Positions 23,051-38,008 of a stretch of DNA of 64,000 nucleotides are shown piece by piece. The stretch covers positions 1,846,501-1,910,500 of the forward strand of contig NW_027077440.1 in NCBI RefSeq assembly GCF_963924675.1, read 5' to 3'. The DNA comes from Phocoena phocoena (Eukaryota; Chordata; Mammalia; Artiodactyla; Phocoenidae). The position numbers and the translations under genes are program-made. Every line of letters begins with the position of its first letter. The stretch's first letter is position 1. The notes under the pieces were generated by a model that searched no databases, was not told where the DNA came from, and was given only the letters and a program-made list of their open reading frames with translations.

Positions 23051-24082
23051 ATACCTCCAGTAGTTCCTAAATCCTACACCCTGCTGGTCATTCTACCAAC
23101 CACCAGGACTTGGTATTCTGTATTAGTCTTCACTGATGCCTTCTTTTGTATTCCATTAGTCCCAGAGTCACAAGAAATTTTGGCTTGTGAGTGACAGGAC
23201 TCAACATACAACTAAAACAATACTTCCAGGCTGTCTTGCCCCAAGGGTTCAAAAATTCCCACACCATCTTTGGGGAAAGCTCAGCTAAAGACCTAAAAGT
23301 TCTACCTCTGGAAAAGGAAACACTCCTTCAATATTCAGACGACATTCTGATCGCCAGCCCTACTAAGGAGGCCTCAGAACTACCAAGCCAATAAAGGATA
23401 GAAGTTGTCCACGAAAAAGCTCAAGTATCACAGACTACGGTGACCTGCCTGGGCTTCATTCTCACAGAAGGTCGGAGAAGCCCATCCCAGGAAAGGGAAG
23501 AAACAATTTACACCCTTACCCCTTTCTGAAACTAGAAGACAGCTTAGGGGTTCCTGGGGAAGCCAGGGTTTCCTGCCTCTGGATCCCTAACTACAGTCTA
23601 CTAGCTGGGCCTCTATATGAAACACTGAAAGGAAAAGATGATGATCCTTTTGAATAGAATCCAGAAGTGGCCTTTCAAGAATGGAAAGAGCAGTCAATTC
23701 AGACCCTTGCCCTGGAACTCCCTAATTTAGCTAAACCCTTTGACCTTTACATTCCTGGTGAAAGGTGAATCGCCATTGGAGTATTAGTGCAAAAACTGGG
23801 ACCACTTGAAATGGAACAATGCAAGAATGCCATCCAGGTAGGATAAACTATGGTCACCAAGGGGCTTGGCCCACCGCCACATCTGGCCAAGATACTGGTG
23901 GTATCTGAAAACCTGGAAATCAGCAGCCCAAAAGGCCACCTCCCTTCTAAGGGAAACGGACTCCACGTGGTGATCCTAACCCCCAACCATGCCCTGAAGT
24001 TGCAGGGTTTGCTCCGTGGGCACACTGACCTCGATTGAGGAGGCCCTCCAACTCCAACCTCCAGAGAGATAACCGGGGGCAA
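23051..24082 (+). pseudogene. Decayed class I endogenous retrovirus pol remnant, copy B
   Basis: Duplicate of 829-1860 with the same frame change, the same stop after the YSDD-containing frame (23191-23394) and the same downstream stops. The shared lesions show that decay preceded the macro-duplication. Non-functional. Confidence 0.8.
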
Positions 24083-24793
24083 CGGGGCACCATGACGACC
24101 CGTGTGACCATCACTTGACCTGGAGTTTCTCTCATAAAACAACAAGAGTGTGTCCCAAAAGAGTAGACTACTGCTTGCAGTACTTACTGTACCCAGAGGG
24201 GAGCTAATAATCTTGGCGGGGGAACCGTATATCATGCTGTCACCATAGAAAAGCCTACAGACACCCTGATGATGGTGGCCAATAAGACCGGCTGGACTCC
24301 TGTTTACTTCCAAAGGCTCTTGACTCAGTGACCATCATGATCCTTCATCACCACTGACCCTGGACTGTCTGGGAGCTGAGCGGGCAGGATCCTGACACCT
24401 GGTGCTGTTTTTACGTTAATTCAGGGGCCTAATGGAAGAAAGCGCAGACTGTTGGTCAGAGCATCTATGCTGGCAGAAACGGTCAGTCAGAGCATCTAGG
24501 CTGGCAGAAACGGTCAGCCTAAGGTGGCCGAACAAATGTGGGGCGGAGTGAAACTGGACCTCACAGCGCCACTGCACATCTCCTTTCTGGACCCTTAAAG
24601 GTCATTAGAATCTATAACACTTCCAATACTGGTGCTCAGGTGGACGAGCAGGGAGGCAGGAGGCCTGGGGACAATCAACGTCACCTGGAGGCTGCTGGGG
24701 AGAAGTTCTGACCCTCGCCCACGGGTATGAAGCCTCCTAACTCAGCACTCAGCAGTTACAGAAGAAGGGTCTGCACCCGCAGCACTCCAAGAA
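24083..24793 (+). other. Probable retroviral 3' remnant (copy B), with 31-bp duplication
   Basis: Duplicate of 1861-2571. The 31-bp direct duplication lies at 24456-24517; its first unit has 'atctatgctgg' where copy A has 'atctaggctgg'. Confidence 0.5.
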
Positions 24794-25286
24794 TGAGGAA
24801 AGGGACAAAAGGCAGAAGAGAAGTTTGTCCCAGGCAAAGCCCCTTAAAAATGCCTGGGAGATAAAAATAGAATCTGGGCAATAAAATAAAGTCTAACCTT
24901 TTTTATCCTTTGTGCTTTGTCTAATTTCAGGTGCTCCTAGTGTCCCGCATACAGAGGTTCCACACCCGGCACTTCAGACCAGATTTCCTAGAGCAGAATG
25001 GCTCGATGACACTTCAGCTCCTGGGGCCCAGTTCAGACTCCGTGACATAGAGCCTGAGCTGCAGCCAACCAGGTCCTCGAGAGCTCAGCCCCCTCCCTCC
25101 CAGTGACTCTGACAGGATCTCTACACAGCAGCCCAGCCCACAGCCCACAGGGTAGCACCTCTCCATTCTCTGATCAAAATATAAAGTTTCCTTTGCTTTT
25201 GAACCAAACTCAGTCTCGATCTATTGGCTCCAATGACACTGGGCAGGGGGACACTTGTTGGCGTCCACTCTGGAGGATCAGTAACA
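24794..25286 (+). mobile_element. LTR-like segment, copy B (tentative)
   Basis: Duplicate of 2572-3064, with the same TG...CA limits and overlapping AATAAA signals. Confidence 0.4.
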
Positions 25287-25606
25287 GAAATTGAGAACAT
25301 TGTAACTTCAATGAACAGATGTGTGAGCCAAACTGTAATTAACATAGAACAGTGTATAAGGCTCGGGTAAAATAAGATGTTTCTAACACTTCCATTTGAT
25401 ATTTCCATCACTTTCTTATAAGCAAGTTCAGTGAAAAGGTTTGTCTTCTTTGTCAGGTCAATATTAGAGAAACAAAGTGATTTCTTTCCAAGGATGTACA
25501 TCTAATAATCTTGGTTAAAGCTTCAATCTTGTTTTAAATGCTTTTGCATTGAAAATGATACCTCTCTTTCAGCTCCCCCATTTCTGAGAAGCATAAAATC
25601 TTATAA
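25287..25606. other. AT-rich spacer, nothing recognised (copy B)
   Basis: Duplicate of 3065-3384 with few substitutions. Confidence 0.5.
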
Positions 25607-25792
25607 TTTATTATTACCAAAGGGAAATGGTAGGAGGAGGGATAAATTAACAGTTTGGGATTAACACATACACACTGCTATGTATGAAATCATCAGCAAG
25701 GAACTACTGTATAGCACAGGGAACTACACTCAATATTTTGCAATAACCTATAAGGGGAAATGATCTGAAAAAGAATAGATATTTTTATTGAC
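25607..25792 (+). mobile_element. L1 3'UTR fragment at left edge of array, copy B
   Basis: Duplicate of 3385-3570. Just downstream, copy B has one extra base relative to copy A ('ggaatctaaggg' against 'ggaataaaggg'), which shifts the offset from 22222 to 22223. Confidence 0.8.
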
Positions 25793-25833
25793 ATCATCCA
25801 TCAATGACAGTAAAAATGGAATCTAAGGGAAGA

Positions 25834-27531
25834 CAGTGGTGAGTGCTTCTGACCCTGAAGACTTCAATCATCTAAAGTTTGGACTCTGCCTACTTCCCAA
25901 GGCCCTTAATGAACATATGTGTAGCCGTAGCTTAAAAAATTCCCCAGTTTGGGTTGCGGAGAGACACTGATATTTAAAATCCCCTGGTGTTCTCCTCACA
26001 TGAATGGGACCCTTCCTACACCTAAAACATGCCTGTCACACCCAGAGGATGGTATACCGTCTGATCGGGAAAAGTTTGGAAAAGGCATCTCATCTCCTCA
26101 TCTCTTGGTGCTAGGGTTCACCACTCCAGCGTCTTTACTAACAGTCTCCCCACTTGGAGATGTCAGCACTGTCAACATCCTGTTGCATACAGTTTGGAAT
26201 TTGTCCAGAGGATGAAGCAGAAGGAGGAGGAACAATGAGAGACAAGTCCTAGGTGTTCGGACAGGCACATGCCACTCTAATTTCCAATCAGGAAGACGAA
26301 TTGACCAAAGGCTAGGGTTGCCCATGGAAACAGAATAGGGCTTGAGGAATCCTGATGCTTTGTGGCCAGTTCCCATAAACACAAGTTGGAAAATGGAACT
26401 CAGGGGCACTAAAATTCACGAAACTGCAGAATTGAAAATATCTATCACTGAAAAATGTCTTGAGGAAAGTCAGAGAAAAGGACTTGTAAGCAACGGAGAA
26501 TGGCAGGAAAGGGATTGGAAGAGGTAGAAAGGACTCGCCATTAAGCACAAGAAAAGGGGCTGAACATTGCCAACATTGCAGTTGGCCAAAAAGGGTGTAT
26601 GCGTCTTTTTCTGTATATATTCAAGAAAAGGGCATACACTTTTTTAGCCAACCAAACAGGTGGGCACTGGAAATCAATACTACAAAACATATCACTTTGC
26701 ATCAGTCAGAAGAGCCGTCCTCATAAAGTGTAAACACCAGAATTGCAGGACAGGGCAAGGAGAAAAGGGAGCCCTGTGAGTCTTATAGTGGAAATGTATA
26801 TTGCCAACGGTCACTCTGGATAAGTCTATTGTGTTTACTAAAGCATCTAAAAAATGAGCTACCGAGCACAGGGCACTTGCACTCATGGACGTATATCTTG
26901 GGAAAAACAAAAATCGAGAGGACACAGGCACCCCAATGTTTACCACCTCTCTGTTGAAAAGATCCTCGACTAGGATATAACTTAAATGTATCTGCAGAGA
27001 GAAAACGGACAGAGATGTGGTGCTTATGTAGAGTGGAAAATTACTCAGCCTGGAAATCAATGAAATACGGCCAGTTATAAAAACTCCAGAGGAGTTACGT
27101 GTGATCATTCGAAGTCACATAATTGAAAAAGAAAAAGACATAAGATATCACTAATACATGGAATGTTAACATGGCTACACATGAACTGAATTACAAAAGA
27201 GAAGAGGGTTTCAAATTAAGAAAACCAACTTATGCTTCCTTAAGGGGAAAGGTGAGTTGGGGTGCTGCATAAAACCAGAGATTGAAATTAGCACAGATAC
27301 CATTGCATAAGCCAAATATGTAATAGTCAAGACCTACTCCTTGCTCAACGAAATGGACTCAACACGCCATATCCAATGCCTAAGAATATACCGGATTAGT
27401 AAGAATCTTAAAACCCATGGACTTATATGTCTCCGTAAGAGAATCAAGCGCGTGTACAGCGGCATAAACGAAGCAGTGAAAATCCGATAAATCCCATTAT
27501 TAAAATAAATTTCAGAAACAAAACACAATGA
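25834..27531 (+). repeat. Satellite monomer B1 (diverged left-edge monomer)
   Basis: Orthologue of A1, nearly identical, with the same decayed palindrome and L1 half nearer to L1. Confidence 0.87.
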
Positions 27532-29278
27532 CAGTGAAATAGGTAGCAATTCTTAAAGAATTCCCTCAGGGCATGTGATGCAACCTGGATTTACCACATC
27601 TACACCCAGAGCTGGTTGAGACATAAGGCTGGACCCTTCAGGCTGATAGCATTGGTGAGTTTCGGTGAACAAATGCAGATCCTTTGAAGTCATACTGCAT
27701 GGTACACATTCCAAGGGTCTCAACTCTCCAGGTTCAAGGGATTCTTTCTTCAGCTAAAACATGCGTGGGAAACGCCGAGTATGGTCTACCGTGTGATTAG
27801 GAAACGATTTAAAATGCATCTCAGTTTTCGTATCCTGGTCCTCGGGTTCACCATTCCAGACGGTTTACTAACACTCTCCCCGCTTGGAGAGTCAGTGCCT
27901 TTAACCTCCTGTTTGGCACAGCTTGCAATTTCTGCGCAAGATGAACAGGAATAGGGAGAACCAATGAGAGACTAGCTATAGGTGTCTGCAGGGGCAAATG
28001 TAAGGCTCATTTCCCACCAGGAAGAGGAATTAAGCAAAGGCTCATTGTGCCCTGCCGGAAACAGATTAGGGCCTGAAGCAATCCTGCGGTTTTGTGCCCA
28101 GCTGACAAGAAAGCGAGTTGAAGAAAGGAGCTCAGGGGCACTGTAATTCACAAACCTGCAGAGTTATAAATGACAGCTATCCTCCACAAATATATTGAAG
28201 TAAGCCTGCGAAGGGGACTTGAAAGCGGGGCAGAATTTCAGGAAAACGATTGCAGGGGGTAGACAGGAATTGCCCAGAAAGCATAGGAAAAGAGGCAGAA
28301 CGTCGACAATGGTGCACTTGGCCAAAAAATGCTTATGCATTTTTTCCTGAATATATTCAGGAAAAAACGCATATGCCCTTTTTCGCAAACCAAGCAAGCC
28401 TGTAAAGGAAATCTGCACTACAATGAAGTCTAACTGCCCCCTGGGCAAAAGCGCCATCTGAAAAAAGTGTAAAATCAAGAAAGGTAGGACAGGATACGGA
28501 GAACAAGGAGCCTTTTTATGCTGATTGGTAGGATGTAAATTGCCAACAGCCACCCTGGAGAAGTGTATGGTGTTACCTGAAACCCATAAGAAACAAAGCA
28601 ACACAGCCTATGGCACTTCCACTTATGATCCCAAAGATTACGGAAATTAAACTCAAAAACAGACAGCCACCCCAATGTTTGGGACGGCTGTGTTCACAAG
28701 AAGCTCGTCTACAATACCAGGTAAATATCCCAGAAAGCAAAAAATGGATAAAGAAGTTGTGGCACGTACGTACAATGCAATATCACTCAGCAATGAAATC
28801 TGTGTCATCAGGCCCATAGCGGCATAGTGAGTGGATGCAGGTACGGTGATTCTACGTGAACTACGTCACACAGAAAAAGAAACATCATAAGATATCACTA
28901 ATACACGGAATGTAAACTTGACTACACATGAACTGAATTACAAAACAGAACAGGGTCTCAAATTTAGAAAACCAACTAGTGCTTGCTTATGGGGAAAGGT
29001 GCGTTGGGGTGCTGCATAAAACCAGAGACTGAAATTAGCACAGATAACTTTCCATAAGCCAAATATGTAATAGACAAGACCTACTCCTTGCTCAACGAAA
29101 TGGACCCAACACCACATATTCAACGCCTAGGAATATACCTGACTAGGAAGAATCTTAAAACCCATGGATATATATGTCTCCGTAAGAGAATCAAGCGTGT
29201 GTACAGCGGCCGAAACGCAGCAGTGAAAATCCGATAAATCCCATTATCAAAATAAATTTTGAAAACAAAACACAAAGA
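27532..29278 (+). repeat. Satellite monomer B2
   Basis: Orthologue of A2 in its left two-thirds, to about 28812. Palindrome 28318-28389 is degraded in the same way as in A2. The right part resembles interior monomers instead, marking a likely exchange point. Confidence 0.9.
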
Positions 29279-31025
29279 CAGTGAAATAGAGACCATTTCT
29301 TAAATAATTCACTCAGGGCATGTGATGCAACCGGGATTGACCACATCTACACACAGAGCTGGTTGAGACATAAGGCTGGACACTTCAGGCTGATAGCATT
29401 GGTGAGTTTCGGTGAGCAAATGCAGACCCTTTGAAGTCATACTGCATGGTACCCATTCCATGGGTCCCAACTCTCCAGGTTCAAGGGATTCTTCCTCCAG
29501 CTAAAACATGCATGGGAAACCCAGAGTATCGTCCACCGTGTGATTGGGAAACGATTTAAAATGCATCTCAGTTTTCGTATCCTGGTCTTCGGGTTCACCA
29601 TTCCAGATGCTTTACTAACACTCTCCCCGCTTGGAGAGTCAGTGCCTTTAACCTCCTCTTTGGCACAGCTTGCAATTTCTGTGCAAGATGAACAGGAATA
29701 GGGAGAACCAATGAGAGACTAGCTGTAGGTGTCTGCACGGGCAAATGTAACACTCATTGCCCACCAGGAAGAGGAATTAAACAAAGGCTCAGTGTGCCCT
29801 GCTGGAAACAGATTAGGGCCTGAAGCAATCCTGCGGTTTTGTGCCCAGCTCACAAGAAAACGAGTTGAAGAAAGGAGCTCAGGGGCACTGTAATTCACAA
29901 ACCTGCAGAGTTAAAAATGACAGCTATCCTCCAAAAATATATTGAAGTAAGCCTGCGAAGGGGACTTGAAAGCGGGGCAGAGTTTCAGGAAAACCATTGC
30001 AGGGGGTAGACTGGAATTGCCCTGAAAGCATAGGAAAAGAGGCAGAACGTCGACAATGATGCACTTGGCCAAAAAGGGCGTATGCGTTTTTTCCTGAATA
30101 TATTCAGGAAAAAACGCATACGCCCTTTTTGGCCAACCAGGCAAGCCTGTAAATGAAATCTGCACTACAATGAAGTCTCACTGCCCCCAAGGCAAAAGGG
30201 CCATCTGAAAAAAGTGTAAAATCCAGAAAGGTAGGACAGGATATGGAGAACAGGGAGCCTTGTTATGCTGATTGGCAGGATGTAAATTGCCAGCAGCCAC
30301 CCTGGAGAAGTGTATGGTGTTTCCTGAAACACGTAAGAAACAAAGCAACACAGCCTATGGCACTTCCACTTATGGTCCTATAGCTTACGGAAATTAAAAT
30401 CAAAAACAGACAGCCACCCCAATATTTGGGACGGCTGTGTTCACAAGAAGCTCGTCTACAGTACCAGGTAAATATCCCAGAAAGCAAAAAATGGATAAAG
30501 AAGTTGTGGCACGTACGTACAATGCTATATCACTCAGCAATGAAATCTGTGTCATCAGGCCCGTAGCAGCATAGTGAGTGGATGCAGATACGGTGATTCT
30601 ACGTGAACTACATCACACAGAAAAAGAAACATCATAAGATATCCCTAATACACGGAATGTAAACTTGACTACACATGAACTGAATTACAAAACAGAACAG
30701 GATCTCAAATTTAGAAAACCAACTAGTGCTTGCTTATGGGGAAAGGTGCGTTGGGGTGCTGGATAACACTAGAGACTGAAATTAGCACAGATAACTTTCC
30801 ATAAGCCAAATATGTAATAGACAAGACCTACTCCTTGCTCAACGACATGGACCCAACACCACATATTCAACGCCTAGGAATATACCTGACTAGGAAGAAT
30901 CTTAAAACCCATGGATATATATGTCTCCGTAAGAGAATCAAGCGTGTGTACAGCGGCCGAAACGCAGCAGTGAAAATCCGATAAATCCCATTATCAAAAT
31001 AAATTTCGAAAACAAAACACAAAGA
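29279..31025 (+). repeat. Satellite monomer B3
   Basis: Palindrome 30065-30136 is perfect over 72 bp. Confidence 0.94.
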
Positions 31026-32772
31026 CAGTGAAATAGAGAGCAATTCTTAAATAATTCACTCAGGGCATGTGATGCAACTGGGATTGACCACATCTACACC
31101 CAGAGCTGGTTGAGACATAAGGCTGGACACTTCAGGCTGATAGCATTGGTGAGTTTCGGTGAGCAAATGCAGACCCTTTGAAGTCATACTGCATGGTACC
31201 CATTCCATGGGTCCCAAGTCTCCAGGTTCAAGGGATTCTTCCTCCAGCTAAAACATGCATGGGAAACCCAGAGTATCATCCCCCATGTGATTGGGAAACG
31301 ATTTAAAATGCATCTCAGTTTTCGTATCCTTGTCCTCGGGTTCACCATTCCAGATGCTTTACTAACACTCTCCCCACATGGAGAGTCAGTGCCTTTAACC
31401 TCCTCTTTGGCACAGCTTGCAATTTCTGTGCAAGATGAACAGGAATAGGGAGAACCAATGAGAGACTAGCTGTAGGTGTCTGCACGGGCAAACGTAACGC
31501 TCATTGCCCACCAGGAAGAGGAATTAAACAAAGGCTCAGTGTGCCTTGCTGGAAACAGATTAGGGCCTGAAGCAATCCTGCGGTTTTGTGCCCAGCTCAC
31601 AAGAAATCGAGTTGAAGAAAGGAGCTCAGGGGCACTGTAAGTCACAAACCTGCAGAGTTATAAATGACAGCTATCCTCCAAAAATATATTGAAGTAAGCC
31701 TGCGAAGGGGACTTGAAAGCGGGGCAGAGTTTCAGGAAAACCATTGCAGGGGGTAGACTGGAATTGCCCTGAAAGCATAGGAAAAGAGGCAGAACGTCGA
31801 CAATGATGCACTTGGCCAAAAAGGGCGTATGCGTTTTTTCCTGAATATATTCAGGAAAAAACGCGTACGCCCTTTTTGGCCAACCAAGCAAGCCTGTAAA
31901 GGAAATCTGCACTACAATGAAGTCTCACTGCCCCACGGACAAAAGGGCCATCTGAAAAAAGTGTAAAATCCAGAAAGGTAGGACAGGATATGGAGAACAG
32001 GGAGCCTTGTTATGCTGATTGGCAGGATGTAAATTGCCAGCAGCCACCCTGGAGAAGTGTATGGTGTTTCCTGAAACACGTAAGAAACAAAGCAACACAG
32101 CCTATGGCACTTCCACTTATGGTCCTATAGCTTACGGAAATTGAAATCAAAAACAGACAGCCACCCAAATATTTGGGACGGCTGTGTTCACAAGAAGCTC
32201 GTCTACAGTATCAGGTAAATATCCCAGAAAGCAAAAAATGGATAAAGAAGTTGTGGCACGTACGTACAATGCAATATCACTCAGCAATGAAATCTGTGTC
32301 ATCAGGCCCGTAGCGGCATAGTGAGTGGATGCAGGTACGGTGATTCTCCGTTAACTACGTCACACAGAAAAAGAAACATCATAAGATATCACTAATACAC
32401 GGAATGTAAACTTGACTACACATGAACTGAATTACAAAACAGAACAGGGTCTCAAATTTAGAAAACCAACTAGTGCTTGCTTATGGGGAAAGGTGCCTTG
32501 GGGTGCTGCATAAAACCAGAGACTGAAATTAGCACAGATAACATTCCATAAGGCAAATATGTATTAGACAAGACCTACTCCTTGCTCAACAAAATGGACT
32601 TAACACAACATATTCAACGCCTAGGAATATACCTGACTAGGAAGAATCTTAAAACCCATGGATATATATGTCTCCGTAAGAGAATCAAGCGTGTGTACAG
32701 CGGCCGAAACGCAGCATTGAAAATCCGATAAATCCCATTATCAAAATAAATTTCGAAAACAAAACCCAAAGA
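31026..32772 (+). repeat. Satellite monomer B4
   Basis: Palindrome 31812-31883 has one mismatch ('acgcgtacg' in the right arm), a change shared with B5. Confidence 0.94.
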
Positions 32773-34518
32773 CAGTGAAATAGAGAGCAATTCTTAAATA
32801 ATTCACTCAGGGCATGAGATGCAACCGGGATTTAACACATCTACACCCAGAGCTGGTTGAGACATAAGGCTGGACACTTCAAGCTGATAGCATTGGTGAG
32901 TTTCGGTGAGCAAATGCAGACCCTTTGAAGTCATACTGCATGGTACCCATTCCATGGGTCCCAACTCTCCAGGTTCAAGGGATTCTTCCTCCAGCTAAAA
33001 CATGCATGGGAAACCCAGAGTATCGTCCACCGTGTGATTGGGAAACGATTTAAAATGCATCTCAGTTTTCGTATCCTGGTCCTCGGGTTTACCATTCCAG
33101 ATGCTTTACTAACACTCTCCCCTCCTGGAGAGTCAGGGCCTTTAACCTCCTCTTTGGCACAGCTTGCAATTTCTGTGCAAGATGAACAGGAATAGGGAGA
33201 ACCAATGAGAGACTAGCTGTAGGTGTCTGCACAGGCAAATGTAACGCTCATTGCCCACCAGGAAAAGGAATTAACAAAGGTTCAGTGTGCCCTGCTGGAA
33301 ACAGATTAGGGCCTTAAGCAATCCTGCGGTTTTGTGCCCAGCTCACAAGAAAGCGAGTTGAAGAAAGGAGCTCAGGGGCACTGTAATTCACAAACCTGCA
33401 GAGTTATAAATGACAGCTATCCTCCAAAAATATATTGAAGTAAGCCTGCGAAGGGGACTTGAAAGCGGGGCAGAGTTTCAGGAAAACCATCGCAGGGGGT
33501 AGACTGGAATTGCCCTGAAAGCATAGGAAAAGAGGCAGAACGTCGACAATGATGCACTTGGCCAAAAAGGGTGTATGCGTTTTTTCCTGAATATATTCAG
33601 GAAAAAACGCGTACGCCCTTTTTGACCAACCAAGCAAGCCTGTAAAGGAAATCTGCACTACAATGAAGTCTCACTGCCCCCCGGACAAAAGGGCCATCTG
33701 AAAAAAGTGTAAAATCCAGAAAGGTAGGACAGGATATGGAGAACAGGGAGCCTAGTTATGCTGATTGGCAGGATGTAAATTGCCAGCAGCCACTCTGGAG
33801 AAGTGTATGGTGTTTCCTGAAACACGTAAGAAACAAAGCAACACAGCCTATGGCACTTCCACTTATGGTCCTATAGCTTACGGAAATTGAAATCAAAAAC
33901 AGACAGCCACCCAAATATTTGGGACGGCTGTGTTCACAAGAAGCTCGTCTACAGTATCAGGTCAATATCCCAGAAAGCAAAAAATGGATAAAGAAGTTGT
34001 GGCACGTACGTACAATGCAATATCACTCAGCAATGAAATCTGTGTCATCAGGCCCGTAGCGGCATAGTGAGTGGATGCAGGTACGGTGATTCTACGTGAA
34101 CTACGTCACACAGAAAAAGAAACATCATAAGATATCACTAATACACGGAATGTAAACTTGACTACACATGAACTGAATTACAAAACAGAACAGGGTCTCA
34201 AATTTAGAAAACCAACTAGTGCTTGCTTATGGGAAAAGGTGCGTTGGGGTGCTGCATAAAATCAGAGACTGAAATTAGCACAGATAACATTCCATAAGCC
34301 AAATATGTAATAGACAATACCTACTCCTAGCTCAACGAAATGGTCTCAACACCACATATTCAACGCCTAGGAATATACCTGACTAGGAAGAATCTTAAAA
34401 ACCATGGATATATATGTCTCCGTAAGAGAATCAAGCGTGTGTACAGCGGCCGAAACGGAGCAGTGAAAATCCGATAAATCCCATTATCAAAGTAAATTTC
34501 AAAAACAAAACACAAAGA
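32773..34518 (+). repeat. Satellite monomer B5
   Basis: Palindrome 33558-33629 has three mismatches, including the 'acgcgtacg' change shared with B4, so B4 and B5 are probably recent relatives. Confidence 0.94.
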
Positions 34519-36261
34519 CAGTGAAATAGAGAGCAATTCTTAAATAATTCACTCAGGGCATGTGATGCAACCGGGATTGACCACATCTACACCCAGAGCT
34601 GGTTGTGACATAAGGCTGGACACTTCAGACTGATAGCATTGGTGAGTTTTGGTGAGCAAATGCAGACCCTTTGAAGTCATACTGCATGGTACCCATTCCA
34701 TGGGTCCCAACTCTCCAGGTTCAAGGCATTCTTCCTCCAGCTAAACATGCATGGGAAACCCAGAGTACTGTCCACCGTGTGATTGGGAAACGATTTAAAA
34801 TGCATCTCAGTTTTCGTATCCTGGTCCTCTGGTTCACCATTCCAGATGCTTTACTAACACTCTCCCCGCTTGGAGAGTCAGTGCCTTTAACCTCCTGTTT
34901 GGCACAGCTTGCAATTTCTGTGCAAGATGAACAGGAATAGGGAGAACCAATGAGAGACTAGCTATAGGTGTCTGCACGGGCAAATGTAACACTCATTTCC
35001 CACCAGGAAGAGGAATTAACCAAAGGCTCAGCGTGCCCTGCCGGAAACAGATTAGGGCCGGAAGCAATCTTGCGGTTTTGTGCCCACCTCACAAGAAAGC
35101 GAGTTGTAGAAAGGAGCTCAGGGGCACTGTAATTCACAAACCTGCAGAGTTATAAATGACAGCTATCCTCCAAAAATATATTGAAGTAAGCCTGCGAAGG
35201 GGACTTGAAAGCGGGGCAGAATTTCAGGAAAACGATTGCAGGGGGTAGACTGGAATTGCCCTGAATGCATAGGAAAAGAGGCAGAACGTCGACAATGATG
35301 CACTTGGCCAAAAAGGGCGTATGCGTTTTTTCCTGAATATATTCAGGAAAAAACGCATATGCCCTTTTTGGCCAACCAAGCAAGCCTGTAAAGGAATCTG
35401 CACTACAATGAAGTCTCACTGCCCCCCGGGCAAAAGGGCCATTTGAAAAAAGTATAAAATCCGGAAAGGTAGGACAGGATATGGAGAACAGGGAGCCTTG
35501 TTATGCTGATTGGCAGGATGTAAATTGCCAGCAGCTACCCTGGAGAAGTGTATGGTGTTTCCTGAAACACGTAAGAAACAAAGCAACACAGCCTATGGCA
35601 CTTCCACTTATGGTCCTATAGCTTAGGGAAATTAAAATCAAAAACAGACAGCCACCCCAATGTTTGGGACGGCTGTGTTCACAGGAAGCTCGTCTACAGT
35701 ACCAGGTAAATATGTCAGAAAGCAAAAAATGGATAAAGAAATTGTGGCACGTACGTACAATGGAATATCACTCAGCAATGAAATCTGTGTCATCTGGCCC
35801 ATAGCGGTTAGTGAGTGGATGCATGTACAGTGATTCTACGTGAACTACGTCACACAGAAATAGAAACATCATAAGATATCACTGATACACGGAATGTAAA
35901 CTTGACTAGATATGAACTGAATTACCAAACAGAACAGGGTCTCAAATTTAGAAAACCAACTATTGCTTGCTTATGGGGAAAGGTGCGTTGGGGTGCTGCA
36001 TAAAACCAGAGACTGAAATTAGCACAGATAAATTTCCATAAGCAAAATATATAATAGACAAGACCTACCCCTTGCTCAAAAAATAGACGCAACACCACAT
36101 ATTCAATGCCTAGGAATATACATGACTAAGAAGAATCTTAAAACCCATGGATATATATGTTTCCGTAAGAGAATCTAGCGTGTGTACAGCGGCCGAAACG
36201 CAGCAGTGAAAATCCGATAAATCCCATTATCAAAATAAATTTCGAAAACAAAACACAAAGA
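34519..36261 (+). repeat. Satellite monomer B6
   Basis: Palindrome 35304-35375 has one mismatch. Small deletions relative to consensus occur in the L1 half (for example 'agcggttagtgag' near 35804). Confidence 0.94.
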
Positions 36262-38008
36262 CAGTGAAATAGAGAGCAATTCTTAAATAATTCACTCAGG
36301 GCATGAGATGCAACCGGGATTGACCACATCTACACCCAGAGCTGGTTGAGACATAAGGCTGGACACTTCAGGCTGATAGCATTGGTGAGTTTCGGTGAGC
36401 AAATGCACACCCTTTGAAGTCATACTGCATGGTACCCATTCCATGGGTCCCAACTCTCCAGGTTCAAGGGATTCTTCCTCCAGCTAATACATGCATGGGA
36501 AACCCAGAGTATGATCCACCGTGTGACAGGGAAACGATTTAAAATGCATCTCAGTTTTCGTATCCTGGTCCTCGGGTTCACCATTCCAGATGCTTTACTA
36601 ACACTCTCCCCGCTTGGAGAGTCAGGGCCTTTAACCTCCTGTTTGGCACAGCTTGCAATTTCTGTGCAAGATGAACAGGAATAGGGAGAACCAATGAGAG
36701 ACTAGCTGTAGGTGTCTGCACGGGCAAATGTAATGCTCATTTCACACCAGGAAGAGGAATTAACCAAAGGCTCAGCGTGCCCTGCCGGAAACAGATTAGG
36801 GCCTGAAGCAATCCTGCAGTTTTGTGCCCAGCTCACAAGAAAGAGAGTTGAAGAAAGGAGCTCAGGGGCACTGTAATTCACTAACCTGCAGAAATATAAA
36901 TGATAGCTATCCTCCAAAATTATACTGAAGTAAGACTGCGAAGGGGACTTGAAAGCGGGGCAGAATTTCAGGAAAACCATTGCAGGGGGTAGACTGGAAT
37001 TGCCCTGAAAGCATAGGAAAAGAGGCAGAACATCGACAATGATGCACTTGGCCAAAAAGGGCGTATGCGTTTTTTCCTGAATATATTCACGAAAAAACGC
37101 ATACGCCCTTTTTGGCCAACCAAGCAAGCCTGTAAAGGAAATCTGCACTACAATGAAGTCTCACTGCCCCCCGGGCAAAAGGGCCATCAGAAAAAAGTGT
37201 AAAATCCAGAAAGGTAGGACAGGATATGGAGAACAGGGAGCCTTGTTATGCTGATTGGCAGGATGTAAATTGCCAGCAGCCACCATGGAGAAGTGTATGG
37301 TGTTTCCTGAAACACATAAGAAACAAAGCAACACAGCCTATGGCACTTCCACTTATGGTCCTATAGCTTACGGAAATTAAAATCAAAAACAGACAGCCAC
37401 CCCAATATTTGGGACGGCTGTGTTCACAAGAAGCTCGTCTACAGTACCAGGTATATATCCCAGAAAGCAAAAAATGGATTAAGAAGTTGTGGCAAGTACG
37501 TGAAATGCAATATCACTCAGCAATGAAATCTGTGTCATCAGGCCCGTAGCGGCATAGTGAGTGGATGCAGGTACGGTGATTCTACGTGAACTACGTCACA
37601 CAGAAAAAGAAACATCATAAGATATCACTAATACACGGAATGTAAACTTGACTACACATGAACTGAATTACAAAACAGAACAGGGTCTCAAATTTAGAAA
37701 ACCAACTAGTGCTTGCTTATGGGGAAAGGTGCCTTAGGGTGCTGCACAAAACCAGAGACTGAAATTAGCACAGATAACATTCCATAAGCCAAATATGTAA
37801 TAGACAAGACCTACTCCTTGCTCAACAAAATGGACTCACCATCACATATTCAACGCCTAGGAATATACCTGACTAGGAAGAATCTTAAAACCCATGGATT
37901 TATATGTCTCCGTAAGAGAATCAAGCGTGTGTCCAGCGGCATAAATGCATCAGTGAAAATCCGATAAATCCCATTATCAAAATAAATTTCAAAAACAAAA
38001 CACAAAGA
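36262..38008 (+). repeat. Satellite monomer B7
   Basis: Palindrome 37048-37119 has one mismatch near the centre of the right arm ('tattcacg'). Confidence 0.94.
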